Shown one piece after another: positions 16,233 through 26,180 of a DNA stretch of 64,000 nt (position 1 is its first letter; every line of letters begins with the position of its first letter). Made by a program: the position numbers and the translations under genes. The notes beneath the pieces were generated by a model that ran no database searches, was not told the DNA's origin, and saw nothing but the letters and a program-made list of their open reading frames with translations. The stretch is from Amycolatopsis bartoniae (GTDB taxonomy: Bacteria; Actinomycetota; Actinomycetes; Mycobacteriales; Pseudonocardiaceae), in NCBI RefSeq assembly GCF_014191255.1, contig NZ_JACHWH010000001.1:1550001-1614000 (forward strand). Direction: 5' to 3'.

Positions 16233-16996
16233 AGCGCCGTCAGGATGCGCGGCCCCTCGTCCGTCACGGCGATCGTGTGCTCGACGTGGGCCGCGCGCGT
16301 GCCGTCGATCGAGTGGATCGTCCAGCCGTCGTCGGCGTAGCGGTACTCGTCCCGGCCGCCCGCGATGAACATCGGCTCGATCGCCAGTACCAGCCCCGGC
16401 CGCAGCCGCATGCCTTTGCCCGCCGGGCCTTCGTTCGGCACGTGCGGCGCCTCGTGCATCGCCCGCCCCACGCCGTGGCCGCCGTGGTCCGCGAGCAGTC
16501 CGTAACCAGCACGGCGCCCGATGACACCGATGGGATGGGCGACGTCACCCAGGTGGTTACCCGGCTTCGCCTGCTCGATTCCCGCCGCCAGCGCCTGCTC
16601 GGTGGTCTCGATCAGCCGGAGGTCGGCGGGATCGGCGTCACCGACCACGAAGCTGATCGCCGAGTCGCCGTGCCAACCGTCGACGGACGCGCCGAAGTCC
16701 ACACTGAGCAGGTCCCCGTCGGCGAGCCGGTAGTCCGTCGGGATGCCGTGCACCACCGCGTCGTTGACGCTCGTGCACAGCACCGCCGGGTACGGCGACG
16801 GCGCGAAACCGGGGTGGTAGTGCAGGAAGGAGGACTTCGCGCCCGCGTCGGACAGCAGGTCCGCCGCCAGCGTGTCGAGTTCGAGCAGGCTCGTGCCCAC
16901 CGCCGCCTGCGCGCGCACCGCTTGCAGTACCCTCGCGACGACCCGGCCCGCTTCACGCAGCGCGGCGATCTCGTTCTCGGTCTTCAGTTCGATCAC
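16229..16996 (-). CDS. map: Methionine aminopeptidase type I
   Basis: A 255-residue pita-bread metalloprotease that removes the initiator Met from nascent proteins. All five metal ligands are visible: Asp in VDFGASVDGWHGD (two), His in GGHGVGRAMHE, Glu in AIEPMF and Glu in VEHTIAV. There is no N-terminal zinc-finger extension. Start ATG 16996 (MIELKTENEIAALREAG). Actinomycetes usually carry two or more map genes; this one is not in the ribosomal-protein operon and may be the accessory copy. Its promoter faces that of the SARP gene and contains a palindromic GGTAT/ATACC cluster. Confidence 0.92.
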   Translation of the reverse strand: MIELKTENEIAALREAGRVVARVLQAVRAQAAVGTSLLELDTLAADLLSDAGAKSSFLHYHPGFAPSPYPAVLCTSVNDAVVHGIPTDYRLADGDLLSVDFGASVDGWHGDSAISFVVGDADPADLRLIETTEQALAAGIEQAKPGNHLGDVAHPIGVIGRRAGYGLLADHGGHGVGRAMHEAPHVPNEGPAGKGMRLRPGLVLAIEPMFIAGGRDEYRYADDGWTIHSIDGTRAAHVEHTIAVTDEGPRILTAL

Positions 16997-17010
16997 GGTC
17001 CACCCTCGTC

Positions 17011-17030
17011 GGTATTGTTATACCGGTATT
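17011..17030. promoter_or_regulatory. Palindromic GGTAT/ATACC cluster in map promoter
   Basis: GGTAT-TGTT-ATACC followed directly by the overlapping perfect palindrome ATACCGGTAT. On the minus strand it contains CCGGTATAACAA, also found at 60207-60218 before the RmlC-like gene; TATAAC could be a -10 box. It lies 15 bases from the map start. Confidence 0.5.
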
Positions 17031-17115
17031 TCTATCACAGGGTACCCCGGAGGGGCAAAGGCCCGCACGGCCTTCCGTATGGTCTGTGTGAACAGCATTC
17101 AAGGGAGATCGCGCC

Positions 17116-19965
17116 GTGGACAAGCCCCCCGAGTACCAGCAGGGGGCCTGGCGCTTCCGGTTGCTCGGCCGGTTCTCCGTCGGCGTCGGCGGCGAGGCGG
17201 TGAGCATCCGGTCGCGGCTGCACCAGGCCCTCCTCGCCGGCCTGCTCGCCCACCCGAACCAGGTCGTGCCCGCCGACGACCTCATCGACACCATCTGGCA
17301 GCGGCGGCCGAAGAACGCCAGCAACAGCCTGCACGTGCTGGTCAAACGCCTGCGGGCGGCGCTCGGCGACCCCGACCGCGTGCGTGCCGAGCCCGGCGGC
17401 TACCGGATCGTCGTCGCCGAGCACGAGCTCGACCTGCTCGAGTTCACCGCGTTGCTGGAGCGCGCGAAACAGGCCACCGATCCGCTCACCGAACGTGATC
17501 TGCTCGCGGAAGCGCTCAGCCTGTGGGGTGACGGGCCCACCCCGCCGCCGCTTCGCGAGGAGGACCGCGGCCGGCTGGAGGAGCTGCGGCTCGGCGCGCT
17601 CAGCCGGCGCATCGCGCTCGACCTGGAGACAGGCCGCGAAGCCGAGGCGATCTCCGAACTGCGGCGGCTCACGCAGCGACATCCGTTGCGCGAAGGCTTG
17701 TGGGCGCAGCTCATGCGCGCGCTGCACCAGTCCGGTTCACAGGCGGAAGCGCTCGCCGTGTACGCCGAGGCGCGGGCGGTGCTCGCCGACGAGCTGGGCG
17801 TGGAACCGGGCGCGGAGCTGCGGGAACTGCACGCGGCAGCGCTGGCCGCCGACGGCGCCCCGGCCTGGGAGCCGGTGTGCCAGCTGCCCGCGCGCACCGA
17901 CGACTTCGTCGGCCGCGAGGACACCGTCGCGCGGCTCGAACGGCTGCTGGAACCGGCCGACACCGCGCGGGTCGTCGTCGTGTGGGGCCAGCCCGGCGTC
18001 GGCAAGAGCACCCTCGCCGTCCAGGCCGCGCACCGTCTGCGGGAGTCCTATCCGGACGGTCAGTGGTTCGCCGCGCTCCACGACCGGCAGGCCGGACGGA
18101 CGTCCGCGCACGAGCTGCTGGAGCAGTTGCTGCTGGCCAGCGGCCTGCCCGCCGGGCAGATCCCGGCGCAGACCGGCGCCCGCTCGGCGGCGCTGCGGGC
18201 CCGCCTCGCCGACCGGCGGGTGCTGCTCGTCCTCGACGACGCGGGACAAGCCGCGCAGGTCGCGCCCGCGCTGCCCGGCACCGGCGGGTGCGCCGTGCTC
18301 GTGACGTCGCGCCGATCCTTGCTCGACCTGCCGGGCGCGCAACGACTGCGGATCGAGCCGCTGCGCCGCGACAGCGGCGTCCAGCTGCTGAGCCGGATGA
18401 TCGGCGCCGAGCGTGTCGAGGCGGAACGCGCGCACGCCGAGGAACTCGTGCGCCTGTGCGGGGCTTTGCCGCTGGCGCTGCGGATCGCGGGCGCGCGGCT
18501 GTCGCTGCGGCCGGAAGCGCCCTTGAGCGCGCTGGCGCAACGGTTGTGCGACGAGCGGACCCGGCTCGACGAGCTCGCCGTCGAGGGCATGGAAGTGCGG
18601 GCGAGCCTGTCGCTGACCTACCAGGGGCTGAGTCCGCTGGCGCAGAAGGCGTTGCGGTGCACCGTTTTGTTGCCGCGCACGGGTTTTTCGCCGTGTGCGC
18701 TCGGCGCGGTGACCGACGGAAGCGACGGCGAGCGGCTCGTCGAGGCACTGACGGCGAACGCGTTGCTGGAGCCGCGCGGAGTGGACGACACGGGCGCGGC
18801 CCGCTACCGCACACACGACCTGGTGGCCTTGTACGCGCGGGACCTGGCGACGGACGACGACCTGGAGCCGGGGTTGCGCGGGCTGCTGGACCTGCTGCTC
18901 GCACGCGGCGAGGAGGTCTACCGGGAGGCGTCGCGCTGGACCGAGGAGCTGCCGCCGTACCAGGCGCCCGGGGCCATGCCGGCGCGGCTGGACCTCCCGC
19001 CGTTGCGGTCGCCGGAGGCGTGGGCGAGGTCGGAGCGGGACCTGTTGCTGGCCGCGATCGACCAGGCGTGCGCGGCGGGCTGGCACGCGGACGCGGCGCG
19101 GCTCGCGGACCTGGTGATCCCGGCGCTGCACCTCAGCGGCGGCTTCGACCAGCTCGCCGCGGCGCGGCAGCGGATCGCCGAGGCGGCACGGGCGGCGGGC
19201 GACGAGCTGGTGGCGTGGCGGGCGGACTACGGCCGCGCGGAGGCGTCACTGGCGGAGGACGTGTCGGAGTCGGAAAGGACGTTCGTCGCGTGCGCGGAGG
19301 CGTTCGACCGCCTCGGGGCGGCGACGGAACTGGTGTACAGCCTGACGGGCGTGGCGTTCTGCCGCCTGATGCGCAACGAGCCGGACCTCGAAACGGCGGA
19401 GCGGGCGGTGCGCATCGCTGCGACGGGCGAGGATCGGATCGCGTACTGCACGGCGAGCCGCACGCTGGCGCAGACCTTGCAGCAGCACGGCCGGATCCGG
19501 GAGGCGGTGTGGATCCTGAAGAAGACCACGCAGGAGGCGGCGAAGCTGCACGTCCGGTCGCTCACCGCGGGGCTGTACCGCGAACTGGCGCGGGCGGCGC
19601 TGCTGCTGGGTGACATCGACGCCGCGGCGTCGGCGTGCCTGGACGCGGCGCCCCTGTTGAGTGGCAACCCGCACGACGAGGCGTGGTTGCTGCAGCTGCG
19701 CAGCCGCGTGGAGACGGCGCAGGGCCGCTACGCCGACGCGGCCACCACGGCCCGCCGCTCGCACGGCATCTTCACCGAACTGGGCGACCGCCGAGCGGCG
19801 GCGAGCTCGCTGATCTGGCTCGCCGACGCCCTGTGGCACAGCGGTGACCACACCGAGGCGGTCACCCTGGCCCGCCAGGCACGCGACGCACTGGCGGCGA
19901 TGGGCTCGACGATCCTGGCGCCGGAGGCGGAGCGCATCCTGGCCAGAGCAAGCCAGAGCGCTTGA
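17116..19965 (+). CDS. SARP-family regulator with NB-ARC and TPR domains (AfsR-type)
   Basis: A 949-residue regulator of the AfsR/DnrI group. Residues about 12-95 form the OmpR-like winged helix; 98-245 the bacterial transcriptional activation domain (LDLLEFTALLERAKQA to AYAEARAVLADELGVEPG). An NB-ARC-type ATPase follows, with Walker A GQPGVGKST near 294 and Walker B LLVLDDAG near 373. The C-terminal third is helical with TPR-like repeats. The GTG start at 17116 is preceded by AAGGGAG at 8 bases. AfsR-type proteins activate antibiotic or developmental genes after ATP binding and phosphorylation. No biosynthetic cluster lies beside it, so it is probably pleiotropic or acts in trans. It is divergent from map. 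Confidence 0.9.
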   Translation: MDKPPEYQQGAWRFRLLGRFSVGVGGEAVSIRSRLHQALLAGLLAHPNQVVPADDLIDTIWQRRPKNASNSLHVLVKRLRAALGDPDRVRAEPGGYRIVVAEHELDLLEFTALLERAKQATDPLTERDLLAEALSLWGDGPTPPPLREEDRGRLEELRLGALSRRIALDLETGREAEAISELRRLTQRHPLREGLWAQLMRALHQSGSQAEALAVYAEARAVLADELGVEPGAELRELHAAALAADGAPAWEPVCQLPARTDDFVGREDTVARLERLLEPADTARVVVVWGQPGVGKSTLAVQAAHRLRESYPDGQWFAALHDRQAGRTSAHELLEQLLLASGLPAGQIPAQTGARSAALRARLADRRVLLVLDDAGQAAQVAPALPGTGGCAVLVTSRRSLLDLPGAQRLRIEPLRRDSGVQLLSRMIGAERVEAERAHAEELVRLCGALPLALRIAGARLSLRPEAPLSALAQRLCDERTRLDELAVEGMEVRASLSLTYQGLSPLAQKALRCTVLLPRTGFSPCALGAVTDGSDGERLVEALTANALLEPRGVDDTGAARYRTHDLVALYARDLATDDDLEPGLRGLLDLLLARGEEVYREASRWTEELPPYQAPGAMPARLDLPPLRSPEAWARSERDLLLAAIDQACAAGWHADAARLADLVIPALHLSGGFDQLAAARQRIAEAARAAGDELVAWRADYGRAEASLAEDVSESERTFVACAEAFDRLGAATELVYSLTGVAFCRLMRNEPDLETAERAVRIAATGEDRIAYCTASRTLAQTLQQHGRIREAVWILKKTTQEAAKLHVRSLTAGLYRELARAALLLGDIDAAASACLDAAPLLSGNPHDEAWLLQLRSRVETAQGRYADAATTARRSHGIFTELGDRRAAASSLIWLADALWHSGDHTEAVTLARQARDALAAMGSTILAPEAERILARASQSA

Positions 19966-20504
19966 GGGGTCCCGGGGGCGATTCGGAATCCCGCCGCCGC
20001 GGAGGGCTTGGTCGGGCGGACACGGCTGAACGCGATGGCGGGTGCGGCTGATCGGGCTCGGACGCGGCCGGATGCGGTGGCCGGGCGCAAACGCTTGCGC
20101 GACCGCTGCCGGCGCGCCTGCAGGTGGCTGCCCGGATCAAGTGGTGATCGCTACCCGAGCGGGTGCGGTCGACGGAAATGCCTGATCAGCGCGGGTTGCC
20201 GGACCGGAACGAGGCGCACGCGAGCAACCCGGGTGCGAGCCAGGCACTCCCGCACAAGCCCCTATCGGCGGCAGCGTCCGAAATGTCAGCGACGTGTCAG
20301 TGACGACCTGCCATCATGCCCCTTAGGGCTGGACCGTGATTGGGGGTCGGCCCAGCGACGTTGCAGTCGGGCGGCGGCCATCCCCGTGCCGCCGCCGGAC
20401 TCAACCACCGCTTCGCAGCCATCCTCCCGGAGGCGCCACCCGGCGACCGCCGGAACTCCCCGGAAGCCACCGCGAACTGCCGCGAGTCGCATCCCCGGGA
20501 TGGG
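19966..20504. other. Gene-free stretch between SARP and acyl-CoA dehydrogenase genes
   Basis: 539 bases with no convincing coding frame. The one structured element is a near-palindrome at 20085-20100, GCGCAAACGCTTGCGC (CGCAA-N4-TTGCG core), which looks like a LacI/GalR-family operator; no LacI gene or target gene adjoins it. Both flanking genes end here, so it is not an obvious promoter for either. Confidence 0.5.
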
Positions 20505-21659
20505 TCAGCGTAGGCCCAGTTCCCTGGCGATCAGCATCCGCTGGATTTCGCTCGTTCCCTCGCCGATCTCCAGGATCTTCGCGTCTCGATAGAACCGTCC
20601 CACCGGGAACTCGTTCATGAACCCGTACCCACCGAAGATCTGCGTCGCGTCGCGGGCGTTGTCCATCGCCGCGTTCGAGGAGACCAGCTTCGCGATCGAC
20701 GCCTCCTTCTTGAACGGCTCCCCGCGCAGCAGTTTCGCCGCCGCCTGGTAGTACGCCAGCCGCGCCGTGTGGGCCCTCGTCTCCATGTCCGCGATCTTGA
20801 ACTGGATCGCCTGGTAGCTGCCGATGTTCGCCCCGAAAGCCGACCGCTCCCGCACGTACCGCAGGCACTCGTCCACGCACCCCTGCGCGAGGCCGACGCT
20901 CAGCGCCGCGATCGCCACTCGGCCTTCATCCAAAGTAGACAGAAACTGCGCGTACCCGCGACCACGCTCACCCAGCAGGTTCTCCGCCGGTACCCGGCAG
21001 TCCGCAAAGGACAGTCCGTGTGTGTCGGACGCGTTCCAGCCCACCTTCGAGTACTTGGGCTCCACCGTGAACCCGGGCGTGCCCGACGGGACGATGATCG
21101 CCGAGATCTCCTTGCCGCCGTCCGGTTTCGTGCCCGTCACCGCCGTCACCGTGACCAGCCGCGTGATGTCCGTGCCCGAGTTGGTGATGAACGACTTGCT
21201 CCCGTTGATCACCCACTCGCCACCGTCCAGCACCGCCGTCGTGCGCGTCGCCCCCGCGTCCGAGCCACCACCCGGCTCCGTCAGGCCGAACCCGCCCAGC
21301 GCCTCGCCCGCGCACAACGCCGGCAGCCACCGCTCACGCTGCTCGGGCGTGCCGTACCGGAAGATCGGCATCGCGCCCAGGGACACGCCCGCTTCCAGCG
21401 TCACCGCGACCGACGAGTCGACCCGCCCCAGCTCCTCCAGCGCCAGGCACAGCGCGAAATAGTCCCCGCCCATCCCGCCGAACTCCTCGGGGAACGGCAA
21501 ACCGAACAACCCCATGCGCCCCATCTGCGCCACGAGGTCGTACGGGAACTCCTCACGCTCGTAGAAGCCGCCGATGACCGGCGCCACCTCGTTCTGCGCG
21601 AAGTCGTGCACCGTCTTGCGCAGTGCCTCGTACTCCTCGTCCAGCCTGAAGTCGATCAT
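20505..21659 (-). CDS. fadE19: Acyl-CoA dehydrogenase of the acc operon (FadE19-like)
   Basis: A 384-residue flavoprotein dehydrogenase. It has [15 protein letters not shown] and [13 protein letters not shown] in the middle domain and [20 protein letters not shown] near the end. The tail [12 protein letters not shown] carries Glu at the canonical catalytic position, whereas isovaleryl-CoA dehydrogenases have Gly there, so a straight- or other branched-chain acyl-CoA may be the substrate. Start ATG 21659; the ATG overlaps the stop of accA1 (ATGA), so translation is coupled. The order accD1-accA1-fadE19 is the same as in Mycobacterium, where it serves leucine/isovalerate catabolism. Confidence 0.9.
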   Translation of the reverse strand: MIDFRLDEEYEALRKTVHDFAQNEVAPVIGGFYEREEFPYDLVAQMGRMGLFGLPFPEEFGGMGGDYFALCLALEELGRVDSSVAVTLEAGVSLGAMPIFRYGTPEQRERWLPALCAGEALGGFGLTEPGGGSDAGATRTTAVLDGGEWVINGSKSFITNSGTDITRLVTVTAVTGTKPDGGKEISAIIVPSGTPGFTVEPKYSKVGWNASDTHGLSFADCRVPAENLLGERGRGYAQFLSTLDEGRVAIAALSVGLAQGCVDECLRYVRERSAFGANIGSYQAIQFKIADMETRAHTARLAYYQAAAKLLRGEPFKKEASIAKLVSSNAAMDNARDATQIFGGYGFMNEFPVGRFYRDAKILEIGEGTSEIQRMLIARELGLR

Positions 21660-23587
21660 TCGTCCGCCTCCGGGGTCACCACGGCCAGCACCTCGTCCAG
21701 CGCGACCTGCTGGCCCGCCTGGACACGCACCTCGCGCACGACCCCGTCGACCGGTGCGACCAGGGTGTGCTCCATCTTCATCGCCTCGACCACGAGCAAC
21801 GGCGCACCGGCCGTCACCCGCTCGCCGGGCGCCACCTTCACCACGAGCACCGTGCCGGGCATGGGGCTGACCACCGGCCCGCCCTCGGTCGCTTCGCCGT
21901 GCGTGGCCAGCAGGTTGGGCCGCTCGCCCACCGCGACGGCACGCCCCTCCCGGCACAGCCACTCCCCCGCGCGCCGGTACCGGCGGAACTCACCCGGGTA
22001 CCGCACTTCGAGCGAGTTTCCCCGCCGCACGGCGGAAACCCGCACGGGTTCACCCTCGCCGACGACCACCGTCGCGTTGTCCGGCAGACCCTCGACTCGC
22101 ACCAGCTCCTCGGCGTCACCCGCCTTGAGCCGCATGGTCACGCCGCCGCGCCCGCCGAGTCGCCAGCCGCTCGGCACGTCCCACGGGTCCACCACATCAC
22201 CGGAAGGCAGCAGGTCCAGCACCCGGTCCAGCGCGGCGGCGACGAAGAACTCCTCCGGCACCTCCGCCGACACCAGCTCGTCGAGCCGACGCTCCACCAG
22301 CTCCGTGTTCAACCGTCCATTTCGGACGTCCTCGTCGGCGAGCAGTGCCCGCAGGAACGGAATGTTCGTGGTCAGCCCGAGCACCGCGGTATCCGCCAGC
22401 GCCCTGTCCAGCCGCTGCAGCGCCGACGCCCTGTCCGGCCCCCAGGCGACGACCTTGGCCAGCATCGGGTCGTAGTTCGAGGTCACGTTCGTGCCCGGCT
22501 GCAGCCACGAGTCGACCCGGACGTCCGACGGCTCGTGCAGGTCCAGCACCGTGCCGCCGGTGGGGATGAAGCCCCGCGCCGGATCTTCCGCGTACACGCG
22601 GGCCTCCACCGCGTGCCCGTTCAAGCGGATGTCTTCCTGGTCGAAAGAAAGCGCTTCCCCAGCCGCGACGCGGACCTGCCACTCGACGAGGTCCAGACCG
22701 GTCACCAGCTCGGTCACGGGGTGCTCGACCTGCAGGCGGGTGTTCATCTCCATGAAGAAGAACTCGTCCGGCGCCTTGTCCGACACGATGAACTCCACCG
22801 TGCCCGCCCCGGTGTAGCCGACCGACCGCGCCGCCTCCACCGCGGCCGCACCCATGCGCTCGCGCGTCGCCTCGTCGAGCAGCACCGAGGGCGCCTCCTC
22901 GACGATCTTCTGGTGCCGCCGCTGCAGGCTGCACTCGCGTTCGCCGAGGTGCAGCACCGTGCCGTGCGCGTCGGCGAGCACCTGGATCTCGATGTGGCGC
23001 GGCGTGGTGACGAACCGCTCCAGCAGCAGCCGGTCGTCGCCGAACGCCGCCCGCGCCTCCCGCTGCGCCGATTCGACCGCCGCGGCGAGGTCCGCCGGGT
23101 CGGTCACCAGCCGCATGCCCTTGCCGCCACCGCCCGCGGACGGCTTGAGCAGCAGCGGGTAACCGACCTCGGCGGCAGCAGCGGAGAAGTCATCCGGTTC
23201 GGCCAGGCCCGGTACCACCGGCACTCCCGCGGCCGAGACCGTGGCCTTGGCGGCGATCTTGTCACCCATCGCCTCGATCGCCGCGACGGGCGGCCCGATG
23301 AACACCACGCCCGCTTCGGCACAAGCCCGCGCGAAGGAAGCGTTTTCAGCGAGGAACCCGTACCCCGGGTGCACCGCCTGCGCCCCCGTCTCACGGGCCG
23401 CACGCACCATGTCCTCAATGGACAGATAGTTCGGCACGTGCACCGCCAGGTCGGCCTCGTGCACATGCCGGGTGTCCGCGTCCGCGTCGGTGTACACCGC
23501 GACCGAGCGGATGCCCAGGCGCCGCAACGTGTTCATCACCCGGACCGCGATCTCACCACGGTTCGCGACCAGCACAGTGGAAAACAT
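21656..23587 (-). CDS. accA1: Acyl-CoA carboxylase alpha subunit (biotin carboxylase + BCCP)
   Basis: A 643-residue biotin-dependent carboxylase subunit. Biotin carboxylase domain: [17 protein letters not shown] at the N-terminus, ATP-grasp with [14 protein letters not shown], and [16 protein letters not shown]. The BCCP domain at the C-terminus has EAMKMEHTL with the biotinylated Lys near 603. A linker domain of about 150 residues between them is typical of methylcrotonyl/propionyl-CoA carboxylases. With accD1 it carboxylates an acyl-CoA, probably 3-methylcrotonyl-CoA by analogy with mycobacterial AccA1-AccD1. Start ATG 23587, 5 bases after the accD1 stop; in-frame upstream sequence belongs to accD1. 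Confidence 0.93.
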   Translation of the reverse strand: MFSTVLVANRGEIAVRVMNTLRRLGIRSVAVYTDADADTRHVHEADLAVHVPNYLSIEDMVRAARETGAQAVHPGYGFLAENASFARACAEAGVVFIGPPVAAIEAMGDKIAAKATVSAAGVPVVPGLAEPDDFSAAAAEVGYPLLLKPSAGGGGKGMRLVTDPADLAAAVESAQREARAAFGDDRLLLERFVTTPRHIEIQVLADAHGTVLHLGERECSLQRRHQKIVEEAPSVLLDEATRERMGAAAVEAARSVGYTGAGTVEFIVSDKAPDEFFFMEMNTRLQVEHPVTELVTGLDLVEWQVRVAAGEALSFDQEDIRLNGHAVEARVYAEDPARGFIPTGGTVLDLHEPSDVRVDSWLQPGTNVTSNYDPMLAKVVAWGPDRASALQRLDRALADTAVLGLTTNIPFLRALLADEDVRNGRLNTELVERRLDELVSAEVPEEFFVAAALDRVLDLLPSGDVVDPWDVPSGWRLGGRGGVTMRLKAGDAEELVRVEGLPDNATVVVGEGEPVRVSAVRRGNSLEVRYPGEFRRYRRAGEWLCREGRAVAVGERPNLLATHGEATEGGPVVSPMPGTVLVVKVAPGERVTAGAPLLVVEAMKMEHTLVAPVDGVVREVRVQAGQQVALDEVLAVVTPEADE

Positions 23588-23592
23588 CGGCC

Positions 23593-25176
23593 TCACATCC
23601 GGAAGACGCCGTAGCCGACGGGTTCCAGCGGCGCGTTCGCCGCGACGGACAGCGCGAGCCCCAGCACGGTGCGCGTGTCCGCCGGGTCGATCACTCCGTC
23701 GTCCCACAGCCGGGCGGTGGAGTAGTAGGGGTTGCCCTGTTCCTCGTACTGCGCGCGGATGCTCTCCTTGAACTCCTCCGCGCCCTCGGAGTCACGCCGC
23801 ACTGCCGAAAGCACCTGGGCCGCCTGCTCGCCGCCCATCACGGAGATCCGCGCGTTGGGCCACATCCACAGGAACCGCGGCGAGTACGCCCGGCCACACA
23901 TCGAGTAGTTCCCGGCGCCGAACGAACCGCCGATGACCACCGTGAACTTCGGCACCCGGGCACACGCCACCGCGGTGACCATCTTCGCGCCGTGCTTGGC
24001 GATGCCGCCGGACTCGTACGCCTTGCCGACCATGAACCCGCTGATGTTCTGCAGGAACACCAGCGGGATCGAGCGCTTGTCGCACAGTTCGATGAAGTGC
24101 GCGCCCTTCATCGCCGACTCCGAGAACAGCACGCCGTTGTTCGCGATGATCCCGACCGGGTGCCCGTGGATCCGGGCGAACCCGGTGACCAGCGTGGCGC
24201 CGTACTCCTTCTTGAACTCGCCGAACTTCGAACCGTCGACAATCCGCGCGATGACTTCTCGGACGTCGTACGGCGTGCGCGAGTCCACCGGCACGGCCCC
24301 GTAGAGCTGCCGCGGATCCACCACCGGCTCCTCGACGGGCGCGACGTCCCACGGCCGCGGGGAACGCGGCCCGAGCGTCGAGACGATGGAGCGGACGATC
24401 TGCAACGCGTGCGCGTCGTCGTTGGCCAGGTGGTCGGTGACGCCGGACTGCCGGGCGTGCACGTCGCCGCCGCCCAGCTCCTCCGCCGTGACCACCTCGC
24501 CCGTCGCCGCCTTCACGAGCGGCGGGCCGCCGAGGAAGATCGTGCCCTGGTTGCGCACGATCACCGCTTCGTCGCTCATCGCCGGCACGTAAGCGCCGCC
24601 CGCCGTGCAGGAACCGAGCACGGCGGCGATCTGCGGGATGCCGCGCGCGGACATCGTGGCCTGGTTGTAGAAGATGCGGCCGAAGTGCTCGCGGTCGGGG
24701 AACACCTCGTCCTGCCGCGGCAGGAACGCGCCGCCGGAGTCGACGAGGTAGAGGCACGGAAGGTTGTTGTGCAGCGCCACTTCCTGCGCACGCAGGTGCT
24801 TCTTGACGGTCATCGGGTAGTACGTGCCGCCCTTGACCGTGGCGTCGTTCGCGACGATCACGCACTCGCGGCCCGACACGCGGCCGATGCCGGTGATGAT
24901 GCCCGCCGCGGGCGCCTCGTCGTCGTAGAGCCCGTTCGCCGCGAGCGGAGACAGCTCCAGGAACGGGGATCCCGCGTCGAGCAGCGCGTCCACGCGGTCG
25001 CGGGGCAGCAGCTTGCCGCGCTCGACGTGGCGGGCGCGGGACTTCTCGGGACCGCCGAGCCGCGCGGCCGAGAGCCGCTTGCGCAGGTCCTCGACCAGCT
25101 CGGCGTGTTCCGTCACGTTGCGCGCGTAACTCTCACTCCGCGGATCTACCGCGGTGGTCAGCGTCGGTGTGTCCAT
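23593..25176 (-). CDS. accD1: Acyl-CoA carboxylase beta subunit (methylcrotonyl-CoA carboxyltransferase type)
   Basis: A 527-residue carboxyltransferase. The N-terminal half carries [16 protein letters not shown], the acyl-CoA site; the C-terminal half has [15 protein letters not shown] and [16 protein letters not shown], both characteristic of MccB/AccD1 rather than propionyl-type AccD5. It accepts CO2 from biotin on AccA1 and transfers it to the acyl-CoA. It is first in the operon accD1-accA1-fadE19; the leader between start codon and operator is only 10 bases, so repressor binding at 25187-25230 should block transcription directly. Confidence 0.93.
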   Translation of the reverse strand: MDTPTLTTAVDPRSESYARNVTEHAELVEDLRKRLSAARLGGPEKSRARHVERGKLLPRDRVDALLDAGSPFLELSPLAANGLYDDEAPAAGIITGIGRVSGRECVIVANDATVKGGTYYPMTVKKHLRAQEVALHNNLPCLYLVDSGGAFLPRQDEVFPDREHFGRIFYNQATMSARGIPQIAAVLGSCTAGGAYVPAMSDEAVIVRNQGTIFLGGPPLVKAATGEVVTAEELGGGDVHARQSGVTDHLANDDAHALQIVRSIVSTLGPRSPRPWDVAPVEEPVVDPRQLYGAVPVDSRTPYDVREVIARIVDGSKFGEFKKEYGATLVTGFARIHGHPVGIIANNGVLFSESAMKGAHFIELCDKRSIPLVFLQNISGFMVGKAYESGGIAKHGAKMVTAVACARVPKFTVVIGGSFGAGNYSMCGRAYSPRFLWMWPNARISVMGGEQAAQVLSAVRRDSEGAEEFKESIRAQYEEQGNPYYSTARLWDDGVIDPADTRTVLGLALSVAANAPLEPVGYGVFRM

Positions 25177-25186
25177 GCCAGCCCAA

Positions 25187-25230
25187 GTTAGTCGTCGTTA
25201 ACTTCGCTTCTGATGTTAACGACGACTAAC
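25187..25230. promoter_or_regulatory. Double operator of the accD1 operon
   Basis: A 44-bp perfect inverted repeat: left arm GTTAGTCGTCGTTAAC (25187-25202), 12-base spacer, right arm GTTAACGACGACTAAC (25215-25230). Each 16-bp arm is itself close to a dyad of form GTTA-N8-TAAC and matches the site before the TetR gene at 27109, so two TetR dimers may bind side by side. Confidence 0.8.
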
Positions 25231-25244
25231 CCGGCTGTCCAGCC

Positions 25245-26033
25245 TCAGAGCGCGGCAGTGAAGGCCGGGAGGTAGCCCTCGGCGTGCCCGGTCACGTTCG
25301 GGTGAAACGAGTCGCTCAACGGGTCGGTCAGCGAGTTCAGCCACGGGGTGTCCGAGCAGACCTCGTGACCGGTGAAGTTGCCGCGCACGTCGGCGAACGC
25401 GAAGCCGGCGTTCGCGGCCTCCTTCGCCAGCACGGCGTCCAGCGCGTCCGCCGCACCGTTGACGTAGCCGCGCGAGGTGTTCGAGACGCCGCCGGCGCAG
25501 AAGTTGTCACCGGGGAAGTAGATGTGCGGGTAGCCGACCACGACCACCTTTGCGTTCGGCGCCTTGTCCCTGATGGCCGAGTACACGCCGTCGAGCTGCC
25601 CGGGCAGGGTCGTGTGCACGTAGTCGACCGCGGCGTCCGTGGCGGTCTTGCAGGCGTCGTCGCCGCCGAGGATGCAGTTGGCCATGACGTTGGTGAACCC
25701 GGCGTCGTTGCCGCCGACAGTGATGGAGACCAGCGTGGTGGTCGCACTCAGCGTGCCGAGCTGGTTGTTGAGCACGTCGGTGACCGTGGCGCCGGAACAC
25801 GCCTGGAAGTCGAGCGTGGCGCCGGACTGCTTCGCGTACAGCTCCGGGTAGGCGTTCGCGCTGCGCTCGCAGGCGGTGTCGTCGACGTACGAGCCGGCGC
25901 CGTTGCCGGAGGAGTACGAGTCACCGAGCGCCGCGTATTCGATGGGGTCGGCACTGGCGACGGAGGTGAAGCCGAGCGTGGCCGCGAGACCGGTGACAGC
26001 GAGGACGATTGTCTTCTTCAGGCCGGTAGACAT
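25245..26033 (-). CDS. Secreted SGNH-family lipase/esterase (copy 1)
   Basis: A 262-residue exported hydrolase. A Sec signal peptide (KKTIVLAVTGLAATLGFTSV, cleavage likely after ASA near residue 28) is followed by block I ALGDSYSSG with the nucleophile Ser, block III GGND, and block V DSFHP with the catalytic Asp/His. Six cysteines could form three disulfides, as in Streptomyces SGNH lipases of similar length. Start ATG 26033, preceded by AAAGG at 5 bases; the in-frame codons upstream are non-coding. A paralogue of the same length lies upstream. Probable role: extracellular ester or lipid hydrolysis. Confidence 0.88.
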   Translation of the reverse strand: MSTGLKKTIVLAVTGLAATLGFTSVASADPIEYAALGDSYSSGNGAGSYVDDTACERSANAYPELYAKQSGATLDFQACSGATVTDVLNNQLGTLSATTTLVSITVGGNDAGFTNVMANCILGGDDACKTATDAAVDYVHTTLPGQLDGVYSAIRDKAPNAKVVVVGYPHIYFPGDNFCAGGVSNTSRGYVNGAADALDAVLAKEAANAGFAFADVRGNFTGHEVCSDTPWLNSLTDPLSDSFHPNVTGHAEGYLPAFTAAL

Positions 26034-26046
26034 GTGGACCTTTCGA

Positions 26047-26065
26047 CGAAGGGATTGTCCCTTCG
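26047..26065. promoter_or_regulatory. Inverted repeat in leader of SGNH copy 1
   Basis: CGAAGGGA-TTG-TCCCTTCG, perfect 8-bp arms with a 3-base loop, ending 13 bases upstream of the start codon. It overlaps the AAAGG region side, so it could be an operator or an RNA hairpin that masks the ribosome binding site. Confidence 0.5.
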
Positions 26066-26180
26066 TTGACAATCAGATCGTCGGCTCGTTGTCTTGTCGG
26101 ATCGAAGACAGCCCGAAGAGCCCCGAGCCGCGCCCGATGGGTCACGACCCGGGGCTGAACGGCTCGGGGTTGTCAGGCCC

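Noticed and set aside
17116-19965. SARP regulator plus flavin monooxygenase and RmlC epimerase as signs of an antibiotic cluster
   Set aside because: The three genes are 13-43 kb apart with primary metabolism between them and no synthase genes; not a cluster.
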